Source: Clostridiales bacterium UBA1316
GTDB lineage: Bacteria > Bacillota > Clostridia > Oscillospirales > Oscillospiraceae
Direction of reading: 5' to 3'
NCBI GenBank assembly: GCA_002307055.1
Contig: DBTM01000046.1
Span: 1 to 22,042, forward strand
DNA: 22,042 nucleotides
Numbering within the stretch: position 1 is the stretch's first letter; every line of letters starts with the position of its first letter. The notes beneath the pieces were generated by a model. It made no database searches. It was not told the origin of the DNA and was given only the letters and a program-made list of their open reading frames with translations. Position numbers and translations under genes: made by a program. Shown in pieces: positions 15,014-22,042 of the stretch.

Positions 15014-16732
15014 ATGAAAATAGAAATGACTGGAATCGATTTCAATAAGGCGTCGATTGAATACAGAGAAAAATTCGCGCTGACGAAGTCGGGGCAGCTG
15101 GCGATGCTCAAAGACATAGCTGGCCGAAGCGACGTTTCAAGCTGCGTGATCATAAATACGTGCAACCGCATGGAGCTGTGGGTCAGCTATGACGGTGATT
15201 CCGATAAAGACCCTTATGATATACTGTGCCAATTGTTCAATGTTGACACCGATACATACCGTGATTATTTTACTTACCGGGAAGACATGGAAGCCGTCAT
15301 GCACCTGTTTGAGCTTGCCTGCGGGTTGAAATCAAAGGTGTTCGGCGAGGAGCAGATACTCTCTCAGGTCAAGGAATCCATCTGCATTGCGAGAGAATGC
15401 CGTGCGGTGGGCCCTGTGCTCGAGGCGTTGTTCCGATACGCCGTTACCGCGGCGAAAAAGGTCAAAACGCAGGTACGCCTGACTGCTGTCGACAGCTCTG
15501 TCGCCAGAATAGCCGTCAGGACGCTTAAAGCTGAGCTGGGAGACCTGAAAGGCCTCAACTGCCTTGTCATCGGAAACGGAGAGATGGGGCGGCTTGCCGC
15601 GAAAGGTCTCGTCGCCGAGGGGTGCGAGGTTATTATGACGCTCCGCCAATATAAATCGGGCGATGCGGTCATACCGCGAGGTTGCAAGGTCATAGACTAC
15701 GAGGAGCGCTACAGCCATTTGTCGTCGGCTAAAGTCGTCATCAGCGCGACAAGGAGCCCGCATTATACGCTGTACACGGATAATGTTCGCGAGTTCACGG
15801 GAAACAGCATAAAGCTGCTGTTTGACCTTGCTCTGCCGCGCGATATAGAACCCAGTATTGCGAAGCTGCCGAACATACGGCTTTACGATATCGACGATCT
15901 GGGCGGCTCGCTCGTTGATGAAGCCGATAACGAAAGCATCGCCGACGCAAGAGCGATCATTAACGATGAAATCAACGAATTCGAACGCTGGTGTAACATC
16001 AGAAATCTGCTGCCGAAGATCGGCGAGATCAGCACCGCCGCGGCGGTCGACGCCGAGAACCGCATCAGAAAAAGTATGAAAAACCTTGATCTTGACGCGG
16101 CCAGCCAAAATAATATCTGTGAAGCAGCCGGAAGGTCGATCAATAAGGTCGTTGAAAACATCATGTTCAGCCTACAGAAAAACGTGGACAGCGAGATTTG
16201 GGACGCATGTTTTCAGGACAAAGAGGCTTCACCGGATGATGAAAGCGCGGCAGCTGATCTGAATGAGCTGCCGCCACGGTTTCCGCTCTTTATTGATCTG
16301 AGCGGAAAGAAGATCGCCGTCATTGGCGCGGGCTCAATAGCATACCGCAGGATAATGTCTCTGCTGACGTTCCCCTGCAATCTCAAGGTCGCGGCCTTGT
16401 GGGCGCGGGAAGAAATCGAGCAGCTGAATGACGAAGGTAAGATTTCTTTGAAATTAAAGGCTTACGAGCCCTCCGATATCGAAGGCGCGTTTCTCGTCGT
16501 CGCGGCAACAGATGATAGGCAGCTCAATCACTGCGTCGCACAGGACGCGGAGAAAAACGGCCAGCATTGCAGCGTCGTGGACTGCAAGGAGGAGTGCACC
16601 TTCTATTTTCCGGCCATCGCACAATATCACGGTGGCGTGATCGGGATATGCGGTACGGGAGACGATCATACCAGGACAAAAGAGATGTCGGCGAGCATAA
16701 AGAAGTTTATAAGCGAAAAGGAATCAATATGA
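15014..16732 (+). CDS. hemA: Glutamyl-tRNA reductase fused to a precorrin-2 dehydrogenase-like (SirC/Met8) domain
   Basis: This 572-residue protein has two parts. Residues 1 to about 395 are glutamyl-tRNA reductase, which makes glutamate-1-semialdehyde. They show the catalytic Cys50 in INTCNRMEL, KSKVFGEEQILSQVK (106-120), the NADPH-binding VIGNGEMG (185-192), and a C-terminal helical dimerisation region. Residues from about 420 are a Met8/CysG-type domain: FPLFIDLSGKKIAVIGAG with AYRR (423-446), VVAATDDRQLN (495-505), and VVDCKEE with Asp523, which matches the catalytic aspartate of CysG and Met8. This domain should oxidise precorrin-2 to sirohydrochlorin. The usual serine-containing loop after the FPA motif reads GTGDDHTR instead. 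The start at 15014 is chosen because GGAGG lies 8 bases upstream; an in-frame GTG at 14993 is less likely. The fusion type is known in clostridia such as Clostridium josui. Confidence 0.93.
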   Translation: MKIEMTGIDFNKASIEYREKFALTKSGQLAMLKDIAGRSDVSSCVIINTCNRMELWVSYDGDSDKDPYDILCQLFNVDTDTYRDYFTYREDMEAVMHLFELACGLKSKVFGEEQILSQVKESICIARECRAVGPVLEALFRYAVTAAKKVKTQVRLTAVDSSVARIAVRTLKAELGDLKGLNCLVIGNGEMGRLAAKGLVAEGCEVIMTLRQYKSGDAVIPRGCKVIDYEERYSHLSSAKVVISATRSPHYTLYTDNVREFTGNSIKLLFDLALPRDIEPSIAKLPNIRLYDIDDLGGSLVDEADNESIADARAIINDEINEFERWCNIRNLLPKIGEISTAAAVDAENRIRKSMKNLDLDAASQNNICEAAGRSINKVVENIMFSLQKNVDSEIWDACFQDKEASPDDESAAADLNELPPRFPLFIDLSGKKIAVIGAGSIAYRRIMSLLTFPCNLKVAALWAREEIEQLNDEGKISLKLKAYEPSDIEGAFLVVAATDDRQLNHCVAQDAEKNGQHCSVVDCKEECTFYFPAIAQYHGGVIGICGTGDDHTRTKEMSASIKKFISEKESI

Positions 16733-17640
16733 AAAAGCTGATCAGAGTTGGAAGCCGGGAGAGCAAGCTCGCAGTCATACAAGCGCAGCTTGTCATCGAT
16801 ACGATAAAGCGTCATCAGCCAGAGCTTGAATTCGAGCATATCACAATGAAAACGAGCGGCGATATGGTGCTTGACAGAAGCCTTGACGAGGTTGGCGGCA
16901 AAGGACTTTTTGTCAAGGAACTCGACCTCGGCCTTCGATGCGGACAGATCGACATCGCTGTGCACAGCCTCAAGGATATGCCCATGGTGACACCTGATGA
17001 CCTGCCGATTGTCAGTTATACGAAGCGTGAGAATCCCTTTGACGCGCTCGTGCTCCCCGTCAGGGCAGAGGATGTCGATTTATCAAAGCCCTTTGGTTGC
17101 TCCAGCGCGCGCCGAAAGCTGCAGCTTGAGCAACTCTATCCGGGTGTAACAGTCACGGACATCCGGGGTAATGTCCTCCTGCGGCTGGAGAAGGTCGACA
17201 GCGGCGAATATGCCGCTACGGTACTTGCCTGTGCGGGGCTCAATCGGATTGGTCTCCAGAACAGGATTTCAAAGGTATTTACCGAGGACGAGATGATCCC
17301 GGCGGCAGGGCAAGGCATTCTCGCCGTTCAGGGACGGCAGGGCGACGATTATACATATCTGGAATGTGTAGACGATCTTTCTTCGCGTCTGGCGGCCTTA
17401 ACGGAGCGCGCTTTTGTCCGCAGGCTTGACGGGGGATGCTCTTCGCCTATTGCGGCATATGCGCGAATCAATTTAAACGGACAGGATATCGAGTTGCACG
17501 GGCTTAACTACGATGAGCAGAGCGGAAGACACACCATCGGATCGATGGCAATGCCGATATGCGATGCCGAAAAGCTCGGTTGCACGCTAGCTGATAAGCT
17601 CAAGCAAATGCTGGTGTGTTATAAAGGAGAAGCAATATGA
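16729..17640 (+). CDS. hemC: Hydroxymethylbilane synthase (porphobilinogen deaminase)
   Basis: HemC joins four porphobilinogen molecules into the linear tetrapyrrole hydroxymethylbilane. The 303-residue protein begins MKKLIRVGSRESKLAVIQAQ and contains the catalytic Asp83 (HSLKDMP), the arginine-rich SSARRKLQL (125-133), RGNV (146-149), and Cys237 (LDGGCSSP), which carries the dipyrromethane cofactor. Its ATG overlaps the hemA stop as ATGA, and its stop overlaps the next gene as ATGA. A longer frame upstream lies inside hemA and is not the start. Confidence 0.95.
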   Translation: MKKLIRVGSRESKLAVIQAQLVIDTIKRHQPELEFEHITMKTSGDMVLDRSLDEVGGKGLFVKELDLGLRCGQIDIAVHSLKDMPMVTPDDLPIVSYTKRENPFDALVLPVRAEDVDLSKPFGCSSARRKLQLEQLYPGVTVTDIRGNVLLRLEKVDSGEYAATVLACAGLNRIGLQNRISKVFTEDEMIPAAGQGILAVQGRQGDDYTYLECVDDLSSRLAALTERAFVRRLDGGCSSPIAAYARINLNGQDIELHGLNYDEQSGRHTIGSMAMPICDAEKLGCTLADKLKQMLVCYKGEAI

Positions 17641-19184
17641 TAAAAGGTAAAGTGTGGCTCGTCGGCGCAGGACCATCGGATGTTGGGCTCTTGACGATAA
17701 AGGCAAAAACAGTTCTTGAGCAGGCCGAGGTTGTCCTATATGACAGCTTGGTCGGAGACGGAATCATCGGCCTCATTCCGACAGGCGCAAAGCTCATTAA
17801 TGTCGGCAAAAGAGCGGGACACGCCGTCATGCCGCAGGAGATGATCAATAAAGTACTGCTCGAGGAAGCCCTTAACGGCAACAGAGTAGTGCGGCTTAAG
17901 GGCGGCGATCCTTTCCTCTTCGGCAGGGGCGGCGAGGAACTCGAGTTGCTCACGGAGCACGGTATTCCGTTTGAGATTGTTCCCGGCGTCACCTCGGCGA
18001 TTGCAGTTCCCGCTTACGCTGGTATACCTGTCACACACAGGGATTTCTGTTCGTCCGTCCATATCATCACAGGACATAAAAAAGATTTAGATAAGCCGCA
18101 GATTGATTTTGAATCACTAGTAAAGCTGAATGGTACGCTCGTTTTTTTGATGGGCGTCGGCGCGCTCTACTATATCTGTGAAAGCTTGATACAAGCCGGT
18201 ATGTCTCCGGCGATGCCCGCCGCAGTGCTTGAAAACGGCACAAAGGCGTGCCAGCGCCGCGTCGTCTCCACGCTTGAAAAGCTTGCCTCTGACGCGAAGC
18301 TTCATGAGATTATAACGCCCGCCATCATTATTGTCGGGCAGGTCTGTTGTCTGGCTGACAGATTCCATTGGGCGGAGGACAGGCTGCTCGGCGGTGCGCG
18401 CGTAATCGTGTCCCGTCCTCAGGAGCTTTCATCGACGCTCTCCTCACGTCTGACTGAGCTCGGCGCGGAGGTGCTTGAAATCCCAGCGATCAGAACAGAG
18501 GAGATTGAGGACAACGAGTCAATCCTTGATGTGCTGAAAACCCTTTCCGATTACAGTTGGCTTGTTTTTACAAGCCAAGCGGGCGTCAAGGTTTTCTTTG
18601 ATAAGCTGATCAAACATAAATTAGACATCCGCTCGCTGAACGGCATAAAAATTGCGGCGATCGGCTCAGTTACTCAAAAAGCCCTCCTGGAGCGTGGACT
18701 TTTCGTCGACTGTGTACCTGACAAATTCGACACGACAACCTTAGCGAAAACGCTTGATGTTACGGTCCGCCCAGGTGAGAAACTTTTAATTCCGCGTGCA
18801 CGCATTGGATCGGAGGAGCTGACTGCGATCCTCGATGCGGCCCAAATCGATTATATGGATTTACCTATTTACGATACGATCTACAGAGACGACAGCGTTT
18901 TGCAGCTCCGGGATATCCTTGAGCAGTCGCGTGTCGATTATGTCGCCTTCACAAGCGCTTCGACCGTCCAGGGCTTTATGAGCGCCGCGGGAGACGCTGA
19001 TTTATCAAGGCTAACTGCGGTCTGTATCGGAGAACAGACCGCGGCAGAGGCAGAAAAATACGGTATGCGGGTCGTTATATCGAATGACATCTCCATTGAC
19101 AGTATCGTTCTAAAAATCACAGAGCTATATCAGATAAAAAAAGCAGAGAGGATGATCAGACATGAATCTCGTTCAAAGACCTAG
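17637..19184 (+). CDS. cobA-hemD: Fused uroporphyrinogen III C-methyltransferase and uroporphyrinogen III synthase (CobA-HemD)
   Basis: A 515-residue bifunctional enzyme. Residues 1 to about 245 are the SAM-dependent methyltransferase, with VGAGPSDVGLLTIKA (9-23), VRLKGGDPFLFGRGGEE (85-101), PGVTSAIAVPAYAGIPVTHR and MGVGALYYI. It methylates uroporphyrinogen III at C-2 and C-7 to give precorrin-2. Residues from about 250 are uroporphyrinogen III synthase (VIVSRPQEL, WLVFTSQAGVKVFF, YVAFTSASTVQGF), which cyclises hydroxymethylbilane. The fusion puts consecutive steps in one chain. Its 3' end overlaps hemB by 23 bases. Similar fusions are known in clostridia. Confidence 0.94.
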   Translation: MIKGKVWLVGAGPSDVGLLTIKAKTVLEQAEVVLYDSLVGDGIIGLIPTGAKLINVGKRAGHAVMPQEMINKVLLEEALNGNRVVRLKGGDPFLFGRGGEELELLTEHGIPFEIVPGVTSAIAVPAYAGIPVTHRDFCSSVHIITGHKKDLDKPQIDFESLVKLNGTLVFLMGVGALYYICESLIQAGMSPAMPAAVLENGTKACQRRVVSTLEKLASDAKLHEIITPAIIIVGQVCCLADRFHWAEDRLLGGARVIVSRPQELSSTLSSRLTELGAEVLEIPAIRTEEIEDNESILDVLKTLSDYSWLVFTSQAGVKVFFDKLIKHKLDIRSLNGIKIAAIGSVTQKALLERGLFVDCVPDKFDTTTLAKTLDVTVRPGEKLLIPRARIGSEELTAILDAAQIDYMDLPIYDTIYRDDSVLQLRDILEQSRVDYVAFTSASTVQGFMSAAGDADLSRLTAVCIGEQTAAEAEKYGMRVVISNDISIDSIVLKITELYQIKKAERMIRHESRSKT

Positions 19185-20145
19185 GAGACTGAGAGGTACA
19201 GATGCCTTGCGTGGAATGGTCAGGGAGACGAGAATGGCAAAGTCCTCGCTGATTTATCCGCTTTTCATCCGAGAGGGCAGCAATATACAAGAAGAGATAC
19301 TGTCCATGCCGGGGCAATATCGTTACAGCGTTGACCGTCTGCCCATTATGATGGAACAGCTGCTCCGTGCCGGTGTTGATAAAATAATGCTTTTCGGAAT
19401 ACCGGAGCATAAAGACGAGCTTGCCCGCAGGGCATATCACGAGGATGGTATTGTGCAGAAGGCGCTCCGTAAAATAAAAGCCGAGTTTCCACCGATGTAC
19501 TGCATCACGGATGTTTGCCTCTGCGAATACATGTCACACGGCCATTGCGGTGTTTTGAACGGCCATTCAGTTGATAATGACAGGACCCTTCCGTTGCTTG
19601 CCAAGACTGCGCTGTCACATGTTCTAGCGGGTGCCGATATGGTTGCCCCATCCGACATGATGGACGGCAGAATCGGCGCAATCAGGCAGCTGCTTGATGA
19701 AAACGCGTTGACCGATACACCGATCATGAGCTATGCTGTCAAATACTGTTCCTCATTTTACGGTCCGTTCAGGGATGCGGCAGGTTCTGCTCCGTCGTTC
19801 GGTGACCGCAAAGGCTATCAGATGGACTATCACAATAAGAAAGAGGCACTCAAGGAGGCCACCCTCGACGTCGAGGAGGGCGCGGATATCCTGATGGTCA
19901 AACCCGCGCTGTCCTATCTGGATGTCATACAGACAGTAGCAGACAGCTTTGATCTCCCGCTAGCCGCTTACAGTGTCAGCGGCGAGTATTCAATGATCAA
20001 GGCGGCTGCACAAGCCGGTTATATCGACGAGAAAAAGATCATCTGCGAGACGACGACCTCTATCTTCCGCGCGGGGGCGACTATGTTGATTACATACTAC
20101 GCGACCGAGATAGCGGGGTTTATAGCAGAAGGAAGGATTGGCTGA
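19162..20145 (+). CDS. hemB: Delta-aminolevulinic acid dehydratase (porphobilinogen synthase)
   Basis: HemB condenses two 5-aminolevulinate molecules to porphobilinogen. The 327-residue protein shows zinc ligands Cys119, Cys121 and Cys129 (DVCLCEYMSHGHCG), so it is the zinc-dependent class rather than the magnesium class. The two Schiff-base lysines are Lys194 (SYAVKYCS) and Lys247 (MVKPAL). An AGAGGA site lies about 10 bases before the ATG, inside the end of the preceding gene. Its zinc dependence links it loosely to the zinc-type importer at 780-3356, though the operons are separate. Confidence 0.96.
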   Translation: MNLVQRPRRLRGTDALRGMVRETRMAKSSLIYPLFIREGSNIQEEILSMPGQYRYSVDRLPIMMEQLLRAGVDKIMLFGIPEHKDELARRAYHEDGIVQKALRKIKAEFPPMYCITDVCLCEYMSHGHCGVLNGHSVDNDRTLPLLAKTALSHVLAGADMVAPSDMMDGRIGAIRQLLDENALTDTPIMSYAVKYCSSFYGPFRDAAGSAPSFGDRKGYQMDYHNKKEALKEATLDVEEGADILMVKPALSYLDVIQTVADSFDLPLAAYSVSGEYSMIKAAAQAGYIDEKKIICETTTSIFRAGATMLITYYATEIAGFIAEGRIG

Positions 20146-20146
20146 G

Positions 20147-21430
20147 ATGACGAGATCGGAAACACTTTTTGATCGGGCGAAAAAGGTTATTCCCGGCGGC
20201 GTCAACAGCCCTGTCCGCGCATTTTTATCGGTGAACGACACGCCGCGCTTCATTAAAAGCGCGCGCGGCGCCTTGATAACAGACGCCGACGATAAGAGCT
20301 ATATCGACTACATTGGCTCCTGGGGGCCAATGATCCTGGGGCATAATAATCCCGTCATCATCGACGCTGTCATGAAAGCTGCCCGGAACGGGCTCAGTTT
20401 CGGCGCGGCGACAGAAAATGAGGTCATCATGGCGGAGCTGATCTGCTCGCTGTTCCCGTCAATTGAGATGGTGCGGATGGTGAATTCAGGAACAGAAGCC
20501 GTTATGAGCGCTCTTCGTGTGGCGCGCGGCGCGACGGGAAGGGATAAAATACTGAAATTCGCCGGCTGCTATCATGGGCACTGCGATTCCATGCTCGTGA
20601 ACGCGGGGTCCGGTCTCATGACAATCGGTGTCAGCGGAAGCGCAGGCGTCACAGAAGGCTGCGCCAAGGATACCTTGACAGCACCGTATAACGACATCGA
20701 TGCGACAACACAAATATTTGAGAAAAACAGGGGAGAGCTCGCGGCTGTCATCATAGAGCCTGTTGCGGCGAACATGGGGATCCTCCTCCCAGAAAACGAT
20801 TTTCTTGCGCGGCTGAGACAACTGTGCGATAAAAACAGCGCGCTCCTCATTTTCGACGAGGTTATAACAGGCTTCAGGCTCGGCATCGGCGGAGCTCAGG
20901 AGCGTTACGGAGTCATACCGGATCTCACGACCTTCGGTAAAATTATTGGCGGCGGTCTGCCGGTCGGAGCATACGGCGGAAGAAGAGAGTTGATGGAGCA
21001 TGTCGCTCCGCTCGGCAAGGTCTATCAGGCGGGAACGCTCAGCGGCAACCCGATTGCAATGGCTGCCGGAATCGCTCAACTGACTTATCTCAAAACGCAC
21101 CCCGAAGTCTATGAGCATCTGGAAGTGCTTGGGCAGAAACTTTTCGGCGGCCTGAATGATATTCTCACGCGAACAAACGCGCCTTGCTCGATCAATCATA
21201 TCGGATCGCTCGGCAGCCTGTTTTTTACTGAAAGCCCTGTGAAGAATTATGACGACGCGAAGTGTTCCAATACAAAAGTCTACGCCGATTATTTTAGACA
21301 TATGTTGAAAAATGGCATCTATTTGGCGCCATCGCAGTTTGAGGCAGTGTTCCTATCCGATGCACATACGGATGAGCACATAGAAAAAACGTTAAATAAG
21401 GCGGAAACATTCTTTACGAATATAGACTAG
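20147..21430 (+). CDS. hemL: Glutamate-1-semialdehyde 2,1-aminomutase
   Basis: HemL converts glutamate-1-semialdehyde into 5-aminolevulinate with pyridoxal phosphate. The 427-residue protein has KVIPGGVNSPVRAF near the N-terminus, NSGTEAVMSALRVARG, FDEVITGFR (with Asp237) and the cofactor-binding Lys265 in TTFGKIIGGGLPVGAYGG. The ATG at 20147 is preferred because a GAAGGA site lies 9 bases upstream; an upstream TTG (20138) has no usable spacing. It begins one base after the hemB stop. Together with HemA it forms the C5 route to aminolevulinate. Confidence 0.96.
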   Translation: MTRSETLFDRAKKVIPGGVNSPVRAFLSVNDTPRFIKSARGALITDADDKSYIDYIGSWGPMILGHNNPVIIDAVMKAARNGLSFGAATENEVIMAELICSLFPSIEMVRMVNSGTEAVMSALRVARGATGRDKILKFAGCYHGHCDSMLVNAGSGLMTIGVSGSAGVTEGCAKDTLTAPYNDIDATTQIFEKNRGELAAVIIEPVAANMGILLPENDFLARLRQLCDKNSALLIFDEVITGFRLGIGGAQERYGVIPDLTTFGKIIGGGLPVGAYGGRRELMEHVAPLGKVYQAGTLSGNPIAMAAGIAQLTYLKTHPEVYEHLEVLGQKLFGGLNDILTRTNAPCSINHIGSLGSLFFTESPVKNYDDAKCSNTKVYADYFRHMLKNGIYLAPSQFEAVFLSDAHTDEHIEKTLNKAETFFTNID

Positions 21431-21441
21431 GAGACATACAA

Positions 21442-21804
21442 ATGACAGGGATACTGCTTTTAGCTCACGGCAGCCGTGAGGGTGACACGGAAAAGACGAT
21501 GAGACGGATAACCGAGTATGTGAAAGCCAAACTCCGAAACGTTATGGTCGAGGAGGCGTATCTGCAGTTTCGGGATAAAAATCTTGAAAAAGGACTGATG
21601 AGCCTCGTCGAGCGCGGCGCAGATGAAATTAAAGTCATTCCGTACTTTCTGTTTGAAGGCGTTCATATTAAGGAAGATATACCTGCGGAGATTAGAGAGT
21701 TCAATAAGCTTTACCCAGCAGTAAAAATCATTATGGGCAGCACGCTCGGCGCGGATAAGCGACTGGCAGATATCGTCGTTGATCGTATAAAAGAGATATT
21801 ATAA
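21442..21804 (+). CDS. cbiX: Short sirohydrochlorin cobaltochelatase (CbiX-S type)
   Basis: CbiX inserts cobalt into sirohydrochlorin, the entry to the anaerobic corrin pathway. At 120 residues it is the short single-domain form, which in archaea acts as a homodimer; most bacterial CbiX proteins are about twice as long. The two metal-site histidines are visible as His9 (LLAHGSR) and His75 (FLFEGVHI), at positions matching the archaeal short enzymes. AGGAG lies about 9 bases upstream, and the gene follows hemL by 11 bases. Insertion of nickel or iron by such a small chelatase is an alternative, but the operon context favours cobalt. Confidence 0.9.
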   Translation: MTGILLLAHGSREGDTEKTMRRITEYVKAKLRNVMVEEAYLQFRDKNLEKGLMSLVERGADEIKVIPYFLFEGVHIKEDIPAEIREFNKLYPAVKIIMGSTLGADKRLADIVVDRIKEIL

Positions 21805-21848
21805 TCCAAATTATACTGTTCTAGGCTCTGTTTAGAAAATTGAAAACT

Positions 21849-22042
21849 ATTTCGAGTGTCCCCTAGGCGACTGGTCCTAGCGGGAAGAATAGGGAATTGG
21901 GTGAGAATCCCAAACGGTACCGCCGCTGTATGCGCCGAGGCCGTGCTCGTCGACGAAAGTCGGTCACTGGGGAACTGGGAAGGCAGAGCACAGCCGCAGG
22001 AGGAAACTCCACAAGCGTAAGTCAGAAGACCTGCTTTGAAAT
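21849..22042 (+). promoter_or_regulatory. Third cobalamin riboswitch, at the window edge
   Basis: The B12 riboswitch elements appear in order: ATTGGGTGAGAATCCC, CCGCCGCTGTATGCG, GTCACTGGGGAACT, GGGAAGGCAGAGCACAGCCG, and AAGTCAGAAGACCTGC. ATTTCGAG (21849-21856) can pair with CTTTGAAAT (22034-22042) as the closing helix, so the aptamer appears complete and ends at the last base of the window. An additional hairpin (TCCCCTAGG against CCTAGCGGGA, 21859-21884) lies on its 5' side. The regulated gene is outside. No clear terminator lies between cbiX and this element; a weak promoter-like pair (TTGATC at 21779, TATAAT at 21800, 15 bp apart) overlaps the end of cbiX. Confidence 0.9.

Noticed and set aside
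15332..16108. 258-codon minus-strand open frame opposite hemA
   Set aside because: It is antisense to the conserved glutamyl-tRNA reductase domain; its length reflects codon bias of the real gene.
20486..21301. 271-codon minus-strand open frame opposite hemL
   Set aside because: It is entirely antisense to well-conserved hemL sequence including the cofactor lysine region, and has no recognisable domain.
21779..21805. Separate promoter for the third riboswitch (TTGATC and TATAAT)
   Set aside because: The spacing is only 15 bp, the -35 box is poor and it overlaps the end of cbiX; kept only as a remark.

Overview
The window looks like a chromosomal segment from an anaerobic, low-to-mid-GC Gram-positive bacterium of the class Clostridia. 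The evidence is a lipoprotein-type metal-binding protein, strong Shine-Dalgarno sites, the oxygen-independent (cbi) cobalamin route, and HemA-SirC and CobA-HemD fusions of the kind known from clostridia. The taxonomic placement is an inference from gene content, not a match to a named genome. No mobile element, CRISPR array, tRNA or rRNA was seen.

Region 1 (1-3356, + strand, visibly AT-richer): a Fur/Zur-family repressor gene with its own promoter and terminator, then a three-gene ABC importer (lipoprotein, ATPase, membrane permease) of the zinc/manganese type. A 29-bp near-perfect inverted repeat overlaps the -10 box of the importer promoter. It is the probable operator for the adjacent regulator.

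Region 2 (3357-3793): a 437-bp gap between convergent operons. It holds a 15-bp perfect-stem hairpin, probably a bidirectional terminator, and no convincing gene.

Region 3 (3794-13458, - strand): a tightly overlapping ten-gene operon. In transcription order it is cbiD-cbiF-cbiG-cbiH-cbiJ-cbiET-cbiA-cbiP-cobO-cbiC. It is preceded by a sigma-70-type promoter, a cobalamin riboswitch and an intrinsic terminator.

Region 4 (13794-21804, + strand): a divergent operon with its own promoter, cobalamin riboswitch and attenuator-terminator. It reads cbiL, hemA-sirC fusion, hemC, cobA-hemD fusion, hemB, hemL, cbiX. A third cobalamin riboswitch (21849-22042) begins after cbiX and runs to the window edge, so another B12-controlled gene must lie just downstream.

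Together, regions 3 and 4 encode essentially the whole route from glutamyl-tRNA to adenosylcobyric acid. HemA, HemL, HemB, HemC and HemD make uroporphyrinogen III. CobA and the SirC domain give sirohydrochlorin, and CbiX inserts cobalt. CbiL through CbiC build cobyrinic acid; CbiA, CobO and CbiP amidate and adenosylate it. Late steps (cbiB, cobD, cobU/S/T) and the haem-specific branch are not in the window. The 'hem' genes here therefore probably serve corrinoid and sirohaem supply.
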